A stretch of 64,000 nucleotides of DNA from an uncultured Anaerolineales bacterium (GTDB lineage Bacteria > Chloroflexota > Anaerolineae > Anaerolineales > UBA6663). Within the stretch, counting starts at the first letter, position 1, and the number at the start of each line of letters is the position of its first letter. Position numbers and translations under genes: made by a program. The notes beneath the pieces were generated by a model. That model ran no database searches, had not been told where the DNA came from, and worked only from the letters and a program-made list of their open reading frames with translations. The stretch is taken from NCBI GenBank assembly GCA_937952305.1, contig CALFZO010000194.1:1-64000 (forward strand), written 5' to 3'. Below, one piece after another: positions 16,229 through 25,549 of this stretch.

Positions 16229-17434
16229 TCAGGTGGACGGGGCATGAGGCGATTCGAAAGCCGCCGGCGCCGGGCGCTTCGGCAGCGGCCCAATCCGGGC
16301 CAGCTGCAACGCGGCCGCCAGGGCCACCACCGCCGCACCCGCATACACCACCCCGCTGCCGAGGACGTCCACCGCGGCGCCCAGGCCCGCGAAGGCCAGG
16401 ACGCCGGCCAGCCAGTTGGTGGCGTTGAGCCACGGCAGGCGGCGGCCCAGCGCCTCGGCGGCCAGCAGATCGGTGGCGAACGCGGACGCGACGGTGCCGT
16501 TGGCGCTGTGCGCCACCAGCAGGAGGGTGGCCGCCAGCCAGAAGTGCCAGAGCTGGCTGGCCAGGCTCAGCGTCAGCGCGGCCAGCGCCGCCAGCCCGTA
16601 GCCCAGCATCAGGAAACGCCGCCGGCCGAGCCGGTCGGAGAGCGCGCCGACCAGCAACGTGGTCGGGATCGTGATCAGGCCGCTGACCGTGGTCGTGCTG
16701 GCGACGGCGCTGGCCGAGAAGCCCAGGCCCTGCATCGACCAGGACGTGCCCAGGCGAGCCACGCTGATGGTCAACGCCACCAGCAGCGAGCCCAGCCACA
16801 GGCGGCCAAAGGCCCGCCCGCCGCCGGCCGGACTGCGCTGCGGTTCCGAGGTTGAAGACGGCCGCGGCCGCGCCGCGCGCAGCGCCGGCAGCGGTCCGCC
16901 CACCAGCGCCAGCAGCGGCCAGACACTCCAGACCACGCCGAGCCCCGCGAACATCACCGGGTAGCCGAAGCGCGCGATCAGTTCGCCCACCAGCGCGCCG
17001 CCGAGCAAGGCGCCCACGGGTGACGCCAACGCCAGCACGCCAAAGGAGCGGCCGCGGCGGCCGCTGGCCGCCGTCAGCGCCGTGAAAGTGCTGACCAGCG
17101 CCAGGCCGACGCCGCCCGCGAACCACAGGCCGGCCGTGCCGACGACCACCTGCCAGAAGGCGGTGGCCTGAGCAAGCAGCCCCAGCGCCGGCAGCCCGAG
17201 CAGGCCGGCGCCGACGAACACGCGCCGCGCGCCCAGCGCCTCGGCCAGACGGCCGGCCAGCATGGCGCCGGACGCGATGGCGATATAGGTCAGGGACAAG
17301 TACAGACCCACCTGGGCGCGGGTGGCGCCGAAGCGCGCCGCGTACAGCGGCAGGATCGGGAACAGGCCCAGACCGATGAAGACGATGGCCAGGTTACATA
17401 GAAACAGATAGATGAGCGGTCGCGTTGAGTTCAT
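16229..17434 (-). CDS. MFS transporter
   Basis: A 401-residue major facilitator protein with 12 predicted helices. The loop 2-3 signature is present as GRLAEALGARRVF and its counterpart in the second half as GALSDRLGRRRFL. The ATG at 17434 places helix 1 at about 8-30 and overlaps the end of the PIG-L gene by 41 bases; a longer reading adds 15 unlikely residues. A role as a drug or metabolite exporter is inferred from the family and from the neighbouring modifying enzymes. Confidence 0.9.
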   Translation of the reverse strand: MNSTRPLIYLFLCNLAIVFIGLGLFPILPLYAARFGATRAQVGLYLSLTYIAIASGAMLAGRLAEALGARRVFVGAGLLGLPALGLLAQATAFWQVVVGTAGLWFAGGVGLALVSTFTALTAASGRRGRSFGVLALASPVGALLGGALVGELIARFGYPVMFAGLGVVWSVWPLLALVGGPLPALRAARPRPSSTSEPQRSPAGGGRAFGRLWLGSLLVALTISVARLGTSWSMQGLGFSASAVASTTTVSGLITIPTTLLVGALSDRLGRRRFLMLGYGLAALAALTLSLASQLWHFWLAATLLLVAHSANGTVASAFATDLLAAEALGRRLPWLNATNWLAGVLAFAGLGAAVDVLGSGVVYAGAAVVALAAALQLARIGPLPKRPAPAAFESPHAPST

Positions 17435-18272
17435 CGGGGGTGCGCTCCACCTTGGTTGTCCGCAGGCCCGCGAACACATCTTGTTCCAGGTCCCGGCCGC
17501 CGTTAACCAGGCTGAAGGCGCGGTAAAACGTCTGGGCGCCCCAGAGCTGTTGATGCTGCTCGGGCGGCAGGGCGCGCAGCCGCTCGTAGCCCGGCAGCTG
17601 CGAGCGGTGACAGGCGATCGCCTGCCACACCTGCTGCCAGTACGCGGCCGTGTCCACGCGCGTCGTCACGGCCCAGTCCGCCCAGGCCTGCGCGCGCCGC
17701 TCAACGCCGTCGATGGTCATGACCAGATCGCCGAAGGCGGCCTGATGTACGGCCTGCGGCCCGGCCGTCGGCGCCAGGTAATACAGCTTGGACACGCGGT
17801 GCGCGGGCAGCCCTAGAGCCGGCGCGTAGTCCAGATCGGCGGCCGCCACCACTGCCGCCGTCGTGAACTGTGCGATGGCGATGTGGTCGGGATGGCCGTA
17901 GTAGCCGTGCGGGTCGAAAGTGACCACGACGTGCGGGCGGTTGCGGCGCAGCTCGGCCACCAGGCGCCCGATCACTTCGGAGGACGCGGCCTGGTCCAGC
18001 GCGCCGTCACCGTAGCCGAGCACGCTCACCCGCCGCAGGCCCAGCACGCGCGCCGCCGCGTGCAGCTCCTCTTCACGCAGACGGCCGAGCGCCTCCGGTC
18101 CCGGATAGGTTTCAGCCGGCCCTGTCCAGCCGCGCTCGCCGCGCGTGGCCGTGACCAACGTCGTATACACGCCTTCAGCCGCGGACTTCGCCAGGAGGCC
18201 GCCCGTGCCCAGCGACTCGTCGTCGGGGTGGGCCAGGCTGGCCATGAGTTTGAGCAAGGTCGTCATCGTCAA
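17394..18272 (-). CDS. PIG-L (LmbE) family deacetylase
   Basis: A 292-residue zinc-dependent N-deacetylase. AHPDDE (14-19) carries the zinc ligands His and Asp and the catalytic Asp. Further signals are the TRGERG block (about 43-48) and the HPDHIAIAQ motif (near 125), which gives the third ligand. Relatives deacetylate GlcNAc-containing small molecules such as mycothiol precursors, bacillithiol precursors and antibiotics. The start has two close ATGs (MTMT), and the first was taken. It overlaps the MFS gene downstream. Whether it belongs to thiol synthesis or to tailoring of a secondary metabolite cannot be decided; no glycosyltransferase or ligase for a thiol is adjacent. Confidence 0.88.
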   Translation of the reverse strand: MTMTTLLKLMASLAHPDDESLGTGGLLAKSAAEGVYTTLVTATRGERGWTGPAETYPGPEALGRLREEELHAAARVLGLRRVSVLGYGDGALDQAASSEVIGRLVAELRRNRPHVVVTFDPHGYYGHPDHIAIAQFTTAAVVAAADLDYAPALGLPAHRVSKLYYLAPTAGPQAVHQAAFGDLVMTIDGVERRAQAWADWAVTTRVDTAAYWQQVWQAIACHRSQLPGYERLRALPPEQHQQLWGAQTFYRAFSLVNGGRDLEQDVFAGLRTTKVERTPDELNATAHLSVSM

Positions 18273-18291
18273 CTCCGTGGGGCCCGGCCGC

Positions 18292-19245
18292 TCACAGGCC
18301 CTGGCCGGCCAGGCGCGGGTTGCGCGCCGGCAGCGGGACCCAGGCCGCCGGGGCCGCCGTCAGATGAATGTGGACTTCGATTGCGTCCACATCCGGCGCC
18401 AGCGTGTAGGCCAGGTCGCTGGCCTGGATCAAGCCCAGCATGGCGGCGTTGGCGTGGTCCACCAGCGCCACAAAGCGGGTGATCCCGGCCTGGCGGGCCT
18501 GCCGGCTGATCCGGTCCAGCAGGGCGCGCCCCAGCCCGCGGCGCTGATAGCGGTCTTCCACCAGCAGCGCCGGTTCCGCCAACTCCGGCCGATCGCGGTC
18601 GCGCACGTAGCAGGCGTAGCCCACGATCTCAGCGGCCGCCCCGCTCGTCTCAGCCACGAACATCCCGCCTTCCGGTTCGCTCAAACGGCACAGACGCTCC
18701 AGGTCGCGGGCGGTGGGCTGATAAGGCCCGAGATAGCGGAAGTACAGGCTCTGCGCGGACAGGCGCGCGTGCATGGCCAACAGCCCCGGGACATCGCCGG
18801 GCCGCGCCGGCCGGAAGAGGACGCTTCGCCCGCCGCCCGCCGCGCCGGCCGCTGGCTGGGTCTGGGCGGCGAACGCCTCGTCCAGGGCCAGCAGGAAGGC
18901 ATTGGCCGCACCCATCGCCTGCGCGATGCGCGCCTGCCGCTGAGCGCGCCCGCGCACCACGGCCTGCCGCCCCCAGGCCTCAGCCAGCCAGAAGGCATAG
19001 GGCGCGCGCCAATTGACGACCAGGCCCGGCGCCGCCTTCAGCGACTGGCGCCGGTCCAGGTACTCGCTCAGCAGCGCCAGCGCGCCGTGGCTGAGGAAGT
19101 GCTCGTCGAACAAGGCTTCCACCCAATCCGGATGGACGCGCGCAAAGGCGGCCAAGGCGCTGGCGATGGCGCGCCGCGGGGCGTCCCGGCGGTCGGCGGC
19201 CAGGCGCCCGACCAGGCTGTTACGGATGCGTTGCCAGGTATGCAT
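18292..19245 (-). CDS. GNAT acetyltransferase with a long N-terminal extension
   Basis: A 317-residue protein. The C-terminal GNAT domain (about 150-310) begins VLFRPARPGDVPGLLAMHARL and has the acetyl-CoA loop RYQRRGLGRALLDR (motif R-x-x-G-x-G/A). The N-terminal 140 residues are helical and match no family I know. The ATG at 19245 has a strong AAGGAGAG site. The acceptor is unknown. The RYLG block after the first strand is often seen in GNAT domains fused to acyl-CoA synthetase-like proteins of the Pat type, but such a partner is absent. It lies 19 bases upstream of PIG-L. Confidence 0.82.
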   Translation of the reverse strand: MHTWQRIRNSLVGRLAADRRDAPRRAIASALAAFARVHPDWVEALFDEHFLSHGALALLSEYLDRRQSLKAAPGLVVNWRAPYAFWLAEAWGRQAVVRGRAQRQARIAQAMGAANAFLLALDEAFAAQTQPAAGAAGGGRSVLFRPARPGDVPGLLAMHARLSAQSLYFRYLGPYQPTARDLERLCRLSEPEGGMFVAETSGAAAEIVGYACYVRDRDRPELAEPALLVEDRYQRRGLGRALLDRISRQARQAGITRFVALVDHANAAMLGLIQASDLAYTLAPDVDAIEVHIHLTAAPAAWVPLPARNPRLAGQGL

Positions 19246-19408
19246 GGTGCTCTCTCCTTGGGCCGCGTTAGAACGATTTCGGCCCGTCTGCAAACGTGCC
19301 GCCAGGGTAAGCGCGCTGCGCCTGCGGTTCGTCCTCAGACCGTCCTCCGACCCCGGCCGCCCCCCAAAATCAGGCTTTAGTCAGATGACCTAATCGGACG
19401 AAGGGAGT

Positions 19409-22400
19409 ATGAATATCGTGTCAAGCGAGGTTGATTTGTTGCATTTACGTCAACTCAAACCAACCGACCAGCTCTGGGCGACGCGCCCAGCCATGCTCGA
19501 GGTCCACCTGCTGGGCCGCTTCGCGCTGCGGGTGGGCGGCGAGGCCGCCGACGCGTTGACGTCGCGGCCGGCCCAGTTGCTGCTGGCCTATCTGCTGCTG
19601 AATCCGGGCACGGCGCATCGGCGCGAACGGCTGGCCGGCCTGCTCTGGCCGGAGTCATTGGAGAGCACGGCCCGCAAAAACCTGCGCAACGCCGTCTGGC
19701 AGCTGCGCAAAGTCATCGGCGAGGAATTCCTGCAGGCGGAGAAGGACACCCTCGCCTTTCGGGCGGAGGCGCCCCTGGCGCTGGACGTGGCCCAGCTGAG
19801 CAATCGCGCGGCCCTGGACGACCTGGACGCGCTCATCGCCGCGGTCGCCGCTTATCAAGGCGAGCTGCTGCCGGGCGTGTACGCCGACTGGGTGCAGTTG
19901 GAGCGCGAGCGCCTGCGCGGCCTGTTCGAGCAGCGCGTGCAGACGCTGCTGGAGAGGCTGGCCGCACAGGGACGCTGGGCGGAGGTCCAGACCTGGGCCG
20001 ACCATTGGATCGCTCTGGGGCAGGTGCCGGAGCCGGCCTTTCGTTTCCTCATGCGGGCGAGCGCGGCCCGCGGTGACCTGGCCGGCATGGCGTTAGCGTA
20101 TCGGCGCTGCCTCCAGACGCTCCAGGCGGAGCTGGCGGTGTCGCCGTCGGCCGAGACGCAGGCGCTCTACCAACAACTGTCGCAAAGCGCACCGGCGCAC
20201 TCCGCCGCGCCAGCGCAACTCCCGGCCGCGGCCGTGCAGCCCGCGCCGTTGCCGCTCCAGCCGACGGCCTTCGTGGGCCGGGCCCAGGAGCTGGCCGAGA
20301 TCGCGCAGTGGCTGGGCAACGCGCGTCTGCTGACGCTGGTGGGGCCGGGCGGCGCCGGCAAGACCCGCCTGGCGCTGGAGGCGGCCCGCGCCGCGGCCGA
20401 GCACACCCAACCGCCGCTCTTCCCGGACGGCGTCGGCTTCGTGCCGCTGGCCGGTCTCACCGCGGCCGAGCAGCTGGTCCCTGCCATCGCCCAGGCCCTG
20501 GGCTTTTCCTTCTATTCCAGCGAGACGCCGCGCGCCCAGCTCCTGGATTACCTGCGGCCGCGCCAGCTGCTGCTGGTGCTGGACAACTTCGAGCACCTAT
20601 TGGAGGCCGCCAACACGAGTCTGGTGGCCGATCTGCTGGCATCGGCGCCGCGCCTGACGCTGCTGGTGACCTCGCGCGTGCGCCTTAACCTGCAAGGCGA
20701 ACAGATCCTGCGCGTGAGCGGGCTGGCCTGGCCGGAGACGGCCGCCGCCGGCGAGGCCGCCGAAGCCTCCAGCGCCGTGCAGTTGTTCCGCCAAAGCGCC
20801 CAGCGCGCCGCGCCCGAGTTCACGCTCACCGCCGCCGACCGGCCGGCCATCATTCGCATCTGCCAGCTCGTGCAGGGCCTGCCGCTCGGCCTGGTGCTGG
20901 CGGCCGCCTGGCTGGCCGTGCTGACGCCGGACGAGATCGCGCGCGAGATCGAACAGAACCTCGACTTTCTGGAAGCCGAGCTGAGCGACCTGCCCGAACG
21001 CCAGCGCAGCCTGCGCGGCGTCTTCGACGCTTCCTGGCGGCTGTTGACGGCGCCGGAGCGGGACGCCCTGTCACAGCTGGCGGTGTTTCAAGGCGGCTTT
21101 TCCCGCGAGGCCGCGCAGCGCGTCGCCGGCGCCGCGCCCAAGACCCTGCTCGCGCTGGTGAACAAATCCTGGCTGCAGCCGGAGGCCGGCGGCCGATGCC
21201 GCGTGCACACGCTGCTGCGCCAGTATCTGCTGGAGCACCAGGCCGTGGAGCCCGCCGCCTGGCGGCAATGCCAGGCCCGGCACACCGCTTACTTCACCGA
21301 CAGCCTCCACCGCCTCAGCCCGCGCCTGCGGGATCAGCAGCTGCCGGCCGTGTTCGCGTTGGTGGACGCCCACCTCGGCGACATCACCGCGGCTTGGCAG
21401 AGGCTCGTGGAACAAGGCCAGGTCGAAGTGGCGGTGTATCAGATGCTGCCGGCGTTGTACCGCTACTGCGAGGCCCATTTCCAGGGCTTTGTGCTGCAGC
21501 CGCTGCTGGTCACAGCCCAGGCCGCGGCGCGCGAGATCACGGCCGCCGCCGACCGCCGGCGCGCGCTCACGATCCTGCTGACGGCCCAGGCCGCTTTCCT
21601 GCGCACGGGTGCGCCCGCCCGGATCTCGGCGTTGGAGGCGGCTGCCCCGGCCCATCAGGACGCTCTGCGGGAAGCCTGGTCGCTGGCCGGCTCGGCCGAG
21701 CAGCTGGCCTCCTTAAGCTGCTGGGGGCCAATGCTGGCGTCGCTCTACGGCTGGCTGATCGACCCGGCCGAGGCTGTCCAGGAGCTGCGCTGGCTGCTGC
21801 CGCTGCTGCGCAACTCAGACGAACCCGAGCGCCGGTGGGAACTGGCTTTCGCGCTGCAAAGCCTGGGGCGCCTGCTGCACACGCGCCTGCCGGACGAGGC
21901 GCCGGCGTCGCAGCTGGCGGAAGCGCGTGACCACCTGCAGGCGGCCCTGGCCTTGTTCCAGGAACTCGGCGACGAGCGCGAAGCCGGCTACACCCTGCGT
22001 GTCCTCGGCATCGTCCACCTAGTCTGGCAGAAGTTCCCGGAGGCCGCCGCCTGCTTGCAGGCCGCTCAGGCCGCGCTCGTCGCCATCGGTGATTGGTCCA
22101 ACTCGGCCGCCGTCGATTGGCTGCTGGCCGACATCGACCTGCGCCGCAGCGACTTCGACAGCGCCTTCCAGCGGCTGCGCCGGATGGCGCAGCGCTTTGC
22201 CGAGCGCGGCCACGCCCGCAACGCCGCCGCCGCGCTCTCGCGCGAGAGCTACCTGGCTCTGCGTTACAGCACGCCGGACCACGCCCGGCAAGTGCGCCAG
22301 CAGACCCTGGCCATGGCCCAGGCGACCGGTGACACGTACAGCCTGGCCTGGTTCACCTGGGAGATGGGCGAGATCGAACGGGTGACGGGCGACCTGGCGG

Positions 22401-22987
22401 CCGCGCGCCGCTGGTACGACCAGGCCCGGACCTTGTTCGAGCAGACGCAGGACGAGGGCGGCGGACTCTTCTATCAGCGCGGCCTGGGCGACCTGGCTTT
22501 CAGCCTGGGTGATCACGCCGAAGCGCGGCGCTGCTTCCAGGCCAGCCTGGACGGGGCGCGCCGTCTGGCGCATGAGTGGGGCGCCGCCTATGCTCTCACC
22601 GGCCTGAGCCGCGCGGCGCTGGCTCAGGGCGACCACGAGCAGGCGCGCCTGCACCTCGTGGAGGCCTTGCCGAAAGCGGCCAAGACCGGCGACGGCGGCA
22701 TCCTGCTGCTGGCCATGACCCGCGCCGCCGAGCTGCTGAACGCGAGCGGCCAGACCGCCGCCGCCGCCGACCTGGCGGCCCGGGTGGTGGGCCACTCGAG
22801 CACCTGGCACGAGACCCGGGCCCAGGCGGCGCTGCTCCTGCCCGCGCCGCCCAGCACCTCCACACCAGCCGACCACGCCGGCGAGCTTTGGCCGGAGGCT
22901 CAGCGCCTCCTGCAAACGCTGACCGGGTCGGCCTCCGCACCGCTGGCCGGCTTCGCGCCGGAGATCAGCGCGCCCCCGTTCGGGTAA
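19409..22987 (+). CDS. SARP/AfsR-like regulator: BTAD, NB-ARC ATPase, TPR-like repeats
   Basis: A 1192-residue regulator. After about 30 residues comes an OmpR-like winged helix (MLEVHLLGRFALRVGG to WQLRKVIGEEF, about 31-110). A bacterial transcriptional activation domain (about 115-255) and an NB-ARC/STAND ATPase follow, with Walker A GPGGAGKT (about 312-319) and Walker B LLLVLDNFEHLL (about 390). TPR-like helical repeats run from 620 to 1150. Such proteins bind direct repeats and activate transcription after nucleotide- and ligand-dependent oligomerisation. AAGGGAG lies only one base before the ATG; the in-frame GTG at 19418 has better spacing (10) and may be the real start. It is divergent from the GNAT/PIG-L/MFS genes, which are plausible targets. 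Confidence 0.9.
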   Translation: MNIVSSEVDLLHLRQLKPTDQLWATRPAMLEVHLLGRFALRVGGEAADALTSRPAQLLLAYLLLNPGTAHRRERLAGLLWPESLESTARKNLRNAVWQLRKVIGEEFLQAEKDTLAFRAEAPLALDVAQLSNRAALDDLDALIAAVAAYQGELLPGVYADWVQLERERLRGLFEQRVQTLLERLAAQGRWAEVQTWADHWIALGQVPEPAFRFLMRASAARGDLAGMALAYRRCLQTLQAELAVSPSAETQALYQQLSQSAPAHSAAPAQLPAAAVQPAPLPLQPTAFVGRAQELAEIAQWLGNARLLTLVGPGGAGKTRLALEAARAAAEHTQPPLFPDGVGFVPLAGLTAAEQLVPAIAQALGFSFYSSETPRAQLLDYLRPRQLLLVLDNFEHLLEAANTSLVADLLASAPRLTLLVTSRVRLNLQGEQILRVSGLAWPETAAAGEAAEASSAVQLFRQSAQRAAPEFTLTAADRPAIIRICQLVQGLPLGLVLAAAWLAVLTPDEIAREIEQNLDFLEAELSDLPERQRSLRGVFDASWRLLTAPERDALSQLAVFQGGFSREAAQRVAGAAPKTLLALVNKSWLQPEAGGRCRVHTLLRQYLLEHQAVEPAAWRQCQARHTAYFTDSLHRLSPRLRDQQLPAVFALVDAHLGDITAAWQRLVEQGQVEVAVYQMLPALYRYCEAHFQGFVLQPLLVTAQAAAREITAAADRRRALTILLTAQAAFLRTGAPARISALEAAAPAHQDALREAWSLAGSAEQLASLSCWGPMLASLYGWLIDPAEAVQELRWLLPLLRNSDEPERRWELAFALQSLGRLLHTRLPDEAPASQLAEARDHLQAALALFQELGDEREAGYTLRVLGIVHLVWQKFPEAAACLQAAQAALVAIGDWSNSAAVDWLLADIDLRRSDFDSAFQRLRRMAQRFAERGHARNAAAALSRESYLALRYSTPDHARQVRQQTLAMAQATGDTYSLAWFTWEMGEIERVTGDLAAARRWYDQARTLFEQTQDEGGGLFYQRGLGDLAFSLGDHAEARRCFQASLDGARRLAHEWGAAYALTGLSRAALAQGDHEQARLHLVEALPKAAKTGDGGILLLAMTRAAELLNASGQTAAAADLAARVVGHSSTWHETRAQAALLLPAPPSTSTPADHAGELWPEAQRLLQTLTGSASAPLAGFAPEISAPPFG

Positions 22988-23150
22988 CCCTCGCAGCGAC
23001 CGTCTTCCCACTGCCCAACCCTAAAGGACACCCGCCAGGACGTGCGGCGGGCGTTGGCCGGACGAGCGCGCCGTAAGTTGAGCGCGTGGCGTGAACCAGC
23101 CGGGCGCGACCACTGTGCGCGCGGACCCGGACGCGCCGGAGCCTCGTCCT

Positions 23151-23891
23151 ATGTCGCAGCGCTTGTTGATCTTCCTCCTGGCCGCCAGCCTGTTGACCGG
23201 CGGCGCGGCGCCGGGCGCCAGCACCCGCGGGCGTTTCTCGCCGGCCGAGGCGGCGCGGGCCGCCCACCTCGTCGCGGTTCTGCGCGAGCGCTATCACGTC
23301 ATCGTCACCGGGTACGGGCAGGCCGGCCCCGACGATGGCGGGGCGTGGCGCACGCTGACCGAACTCGAATGGACGGCCGAGGCCGTCTGGCGTCTCGCGC
23401 TCGCGCTGGGCGGCCCGGAGTCCTTCCGCCACCTGTTCGGAGGGAATGTGCGCGTCGCCCGCTGGACGGTGGCGGGTCTGCGCGCCTTCGCGCCGCCCGG
23501 CCAGCTCGCCCTCGTCGGCGATGTGGTCCTGACCGACTATCACTTTGAGCACGGCCGCCTGTACGCCCTCTATCTAACGGCGCATGAGTTCGGGCATGTC
23601 CTGGACACACGCCGCGGCGGGCGGCTGTCCCAGGACTTGGTGGCGACTCTCGGTGCGCGTCATTGCCACCCGCATCTGCCGATGGCGGATTGCACCTTTG
23701 ATGTCAGCGCCGCCGCCGAGCCGGCGCCCGGCCATCCGCGCGAGCCCTACGCCCGGCATTCGCCCGAGGAGTACTGGGCCGAGGTGTTCGCGGCGTACGT
23801 CCTGCCCGATTACTACGCCCGGAACAGCCGAAACCATCGCCTGGGGGCGCGCACGCGCGCGTTTGTGATCAATCACCTGCTGCGGCCGTGA
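23151..23891 (+). CDS. Secreted HEFGH zinc metallopeptidase
   Basis: A 246-residue protein from the ATG at 23151, with a signal peptide of about 24 residues (a longer reading adds 20 non-signal residues). The mature part holds the zincin motif HEFGH (His145, Glu146, His149) and, about 65 residues later, EEYWAEVFAAYV, which can supply Glu211 as third zinc ligand. This two-part arrangement resembles gluzincin-like families in which E-x-W/F-A-E-x-F follows HExxH, such as those related to anthrax lethal factor. The substrate is unknown. Two Cys residues near 190-200 could form a disulfide. It lies 160 bases after the SARP gene, same strand. Confidence 0.75.
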   Translation: MSQRLLIFLLAASLLTGGAAPGASTRGRFSPAEAARAAHLVAVLRERYHVIVTGYGQAGPDDGGAWRTLTELEWTAEAVWRLALALGGPESFRHLFGGNVRVARWTVAGLRAFAPPGQLALVGDVVLTDYHFEHGRLYALYLTAHEFGHVLDTRRGGRLSQDLVATLGARHCHPHLPMADCTFDVSAAAEPAPGHPREPYARHSPEEYWAEVFAAYVLPDYYARNSRNHRLGARTRAFVINHLLRP

Positions 23892-24379
23892 ACCCGGAGT
23901 CCAGCGTCAGAGCGCCCGGCCTGTATCGGGAGCCGGCAGGATGAACGTCTCACCGGCGGCGCGACCAGCAGCACAAGGCCGGCGGAAGCCAGCGGCTCAT
24001 CCGACTCAGTTATTGCGATTTCCGTCTGGGTTGGCGTCACCCCGGCACAAGCCGCGGTCCAGATCATTGTGGCATCGCCCGGATTCCGGCTCTCCACTTC
24101 GCTCCGCTTCGGGGGCCATGGTTCGCCGGAATGACAGAGGTGCAGATCAAATCAGTCATAGCCTTAGGATTACGCGCGCAGCGGGCGGCGCCTGCCGGGC
24201 CCGCTGCGCCAACGCCTCCGTTAAGGTTACGCCCAGCCCGGCGGCCTCCCCGCAGCCGACAGCCGCCAACGCATCGACCCACCAGACGACCACGGGCAGC
24301 GACAAGAGCAAGGCGCACAGCCTGCGCGCACCGGCCCCGGCCGGGCCACGATCAGGATCGGCACGCGGCGCAGGCGCGT
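23892..24379. other. Gene-free stretch with an imperfect palindromic element
   Basis: About 490 bases without a supported gene. Within it, ATTCCGG (24083-24089) and CCGGAAT (24126-24132) bracket a segment rich in CTTCG/CGCTTCGG words. This looks like a small dispersed repeat element rather than coding DNA. The remainder is GC-rich sequence with no Shine-Dalgarno-led frame. Confidence 0.4.
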
Positions 24380-25369
24380 TCAGGCCGCCGCCAAGAGGCT
24401 GTGGACGGCGTCGATCACGAGCTCCGGCTCCTCCAGCGGGATGTTGTGGCCGCTGCGGGCGGCCACGATGCGGCGGCCGCGCGTGGACAGCGCCGTCAGC
24501 TCCAGTTGCAGCGCCTGCCAGGTCTCTTCATATTCGGCGCGCACGGACGGACCCAGGCTGGGCGGCACGGCCTCGGGCGGCAGTTGGCCGTGACTGAGCA
24601 CGATCAGCGGCAGATCGCCCAGCGTCCGCACCGGCTCAGTGCGCGCCGCAGCCACGGCCGCCGTCTCCGCCAGCAGCGCTTCCACGTGCTCGCCGCCGGA
24701 GGCGATCCGGCCGCGGATCGCGGCGACCACGTCGGCGGGCAGCCGGTTGGCGCCGTCCACCGGGATCAGGGCCGGGTTGAGCGCCAGGAGGCCGAGCCGC
24801 GCCAGGGCTTGCAGCCCACGCAAGGGGGTCGTCATCGCACCGAGCATCCGCACCAGCGTCTGCGGAAGACGCCGCATCTGGTGTTCGTGGGCCGAATCCA
24901 CCAGCACCAGACCGGCCACCGTGTCCGCATAACGCGCCGCAAACTGGCGCACCACCGAGCCGCCCAACGACCAACCGACCAGCAGGTAGGGTCCGGGGAT
25001 GGCGGCTCGCGTCAGGAGCGTGTGCAGCTCCTCGGCCATCACGTCGGCGGTGCGCGGCCGCGGGCTGGGGGCGCTCCAGCCCAGGCCGGCGCGGTCATAC
25101 GTGACGACCCGGGTGCGGCGCGCCAGGGCCGGCCGCACCAACTCCCACAGCAAGCCCACGCCGCCCGCGCCCGCGTCCAGCACGACGGTAGGCGCGCCCT
25201 CGCCCTCCACGCGCACGTGCAGGCGGTAGCCGCCCACATCCACCAACCGTCCGGCCGGCGGATAGCGGCGGCGCAGGCCGTCTTTAGCCAGGGCGCCCGC
25301 GATGAGAACACTGACGACAAGCCCAGTGACAATGAGCGCTGAAACGAGGGCAAGCAGGGAACCGGTCAT
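24380..25369 (-). CDS. Membrane-anchored alpha/beta hydrolase
   Basis: A 329-residue hydrolase with an N-terminal helix (about 5-28) and then an alpha/beta fold. The nucleophile elbow is GWSLGG (Ser134), an acid is likely in VLVDSAHEH or the later LPLIVLSHGQ region, and the catalytic His is in SGHNIPLEEPE (about 308). Block YDRAGLGWS (91-99) is typical of the epoxide-hydrolase/haloperoxidase branch. The ATG at 25369 has AGGAGG at spacing 5. The helix suggests it acts at the membrane. The substrate is unknown. Confidence 0.88.
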   Translation of the reverse strand: MTGSLLALVSALIVTGLVVSVLIAGALAKDGLRRRYPPAGRLVDVGGYRLHVRVEGEGAPTVVLDAGAGGVGLLWELVRPALARRTRVVTYDRAGLGWSAPSPRPRTADVMAEELHTLLTRAAIPGPYLLVGWSLGGSVVRQFAARYADTVAGLVLVDSAHEHQMRRLPQTLVRMLGAMTTPLRGLQALARLGLLALNPALIPVDGANRLPADVVAAIRGRIASGGEHVEALLAETAAVAAARTEPVRTLGDLPLIVLSHGQLPPEAVPPSLGPSVRAEYEETWQALQLELTALSTRGRRIVAARSGHNIPLEEPELVIDAVHSLLAAA

Positions 25370-25393
25370 GGTGACCTCCTGTGCTCTGAGCTG

Positions 25394-25399
25394 AGTATA
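25394..25399 (-). promoter_or_regulatory. -10-like TATACT box for the alpha/beta hydrolase gene
   Basis: On the minus strand TATACT lies 25 bases before the ATG at 25369, and the Shine-Dalgarno AGGAGG sits between them. No TTGACA-like box is seen upstream. Confidence 0.45.
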
Positions 25400-25549
25400 G
25401 GCTGGCGGGTTTTGGTTGCGCTGGACCGGCGGTTGGTCGGGCCAGCGCGGCGCGGTCGTCGGTCCACCCGGTGGCGAGGACCCTGACGGCCTCTCCGTGA
25501 AGCCCAAGCCGCTGACCGGCCGGCCGGTCAGCGGCGGGCGAAAGGGCGC

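Noticed and set aside
16180..16250. An imperfect GTCCA/TGGAC hairpin near the MFS stop.
   Set aside because: It has a bulge, spans the stop codon and lacks a T-run, so I do not call it a terminator.
16134..17126. A long second frame inside the MFS gene on the same strand.
   Set aside because: It is a shadow of the MFS gene in GC-rich DNA, with Gly/Arg/Ala-rich composition and no domain.
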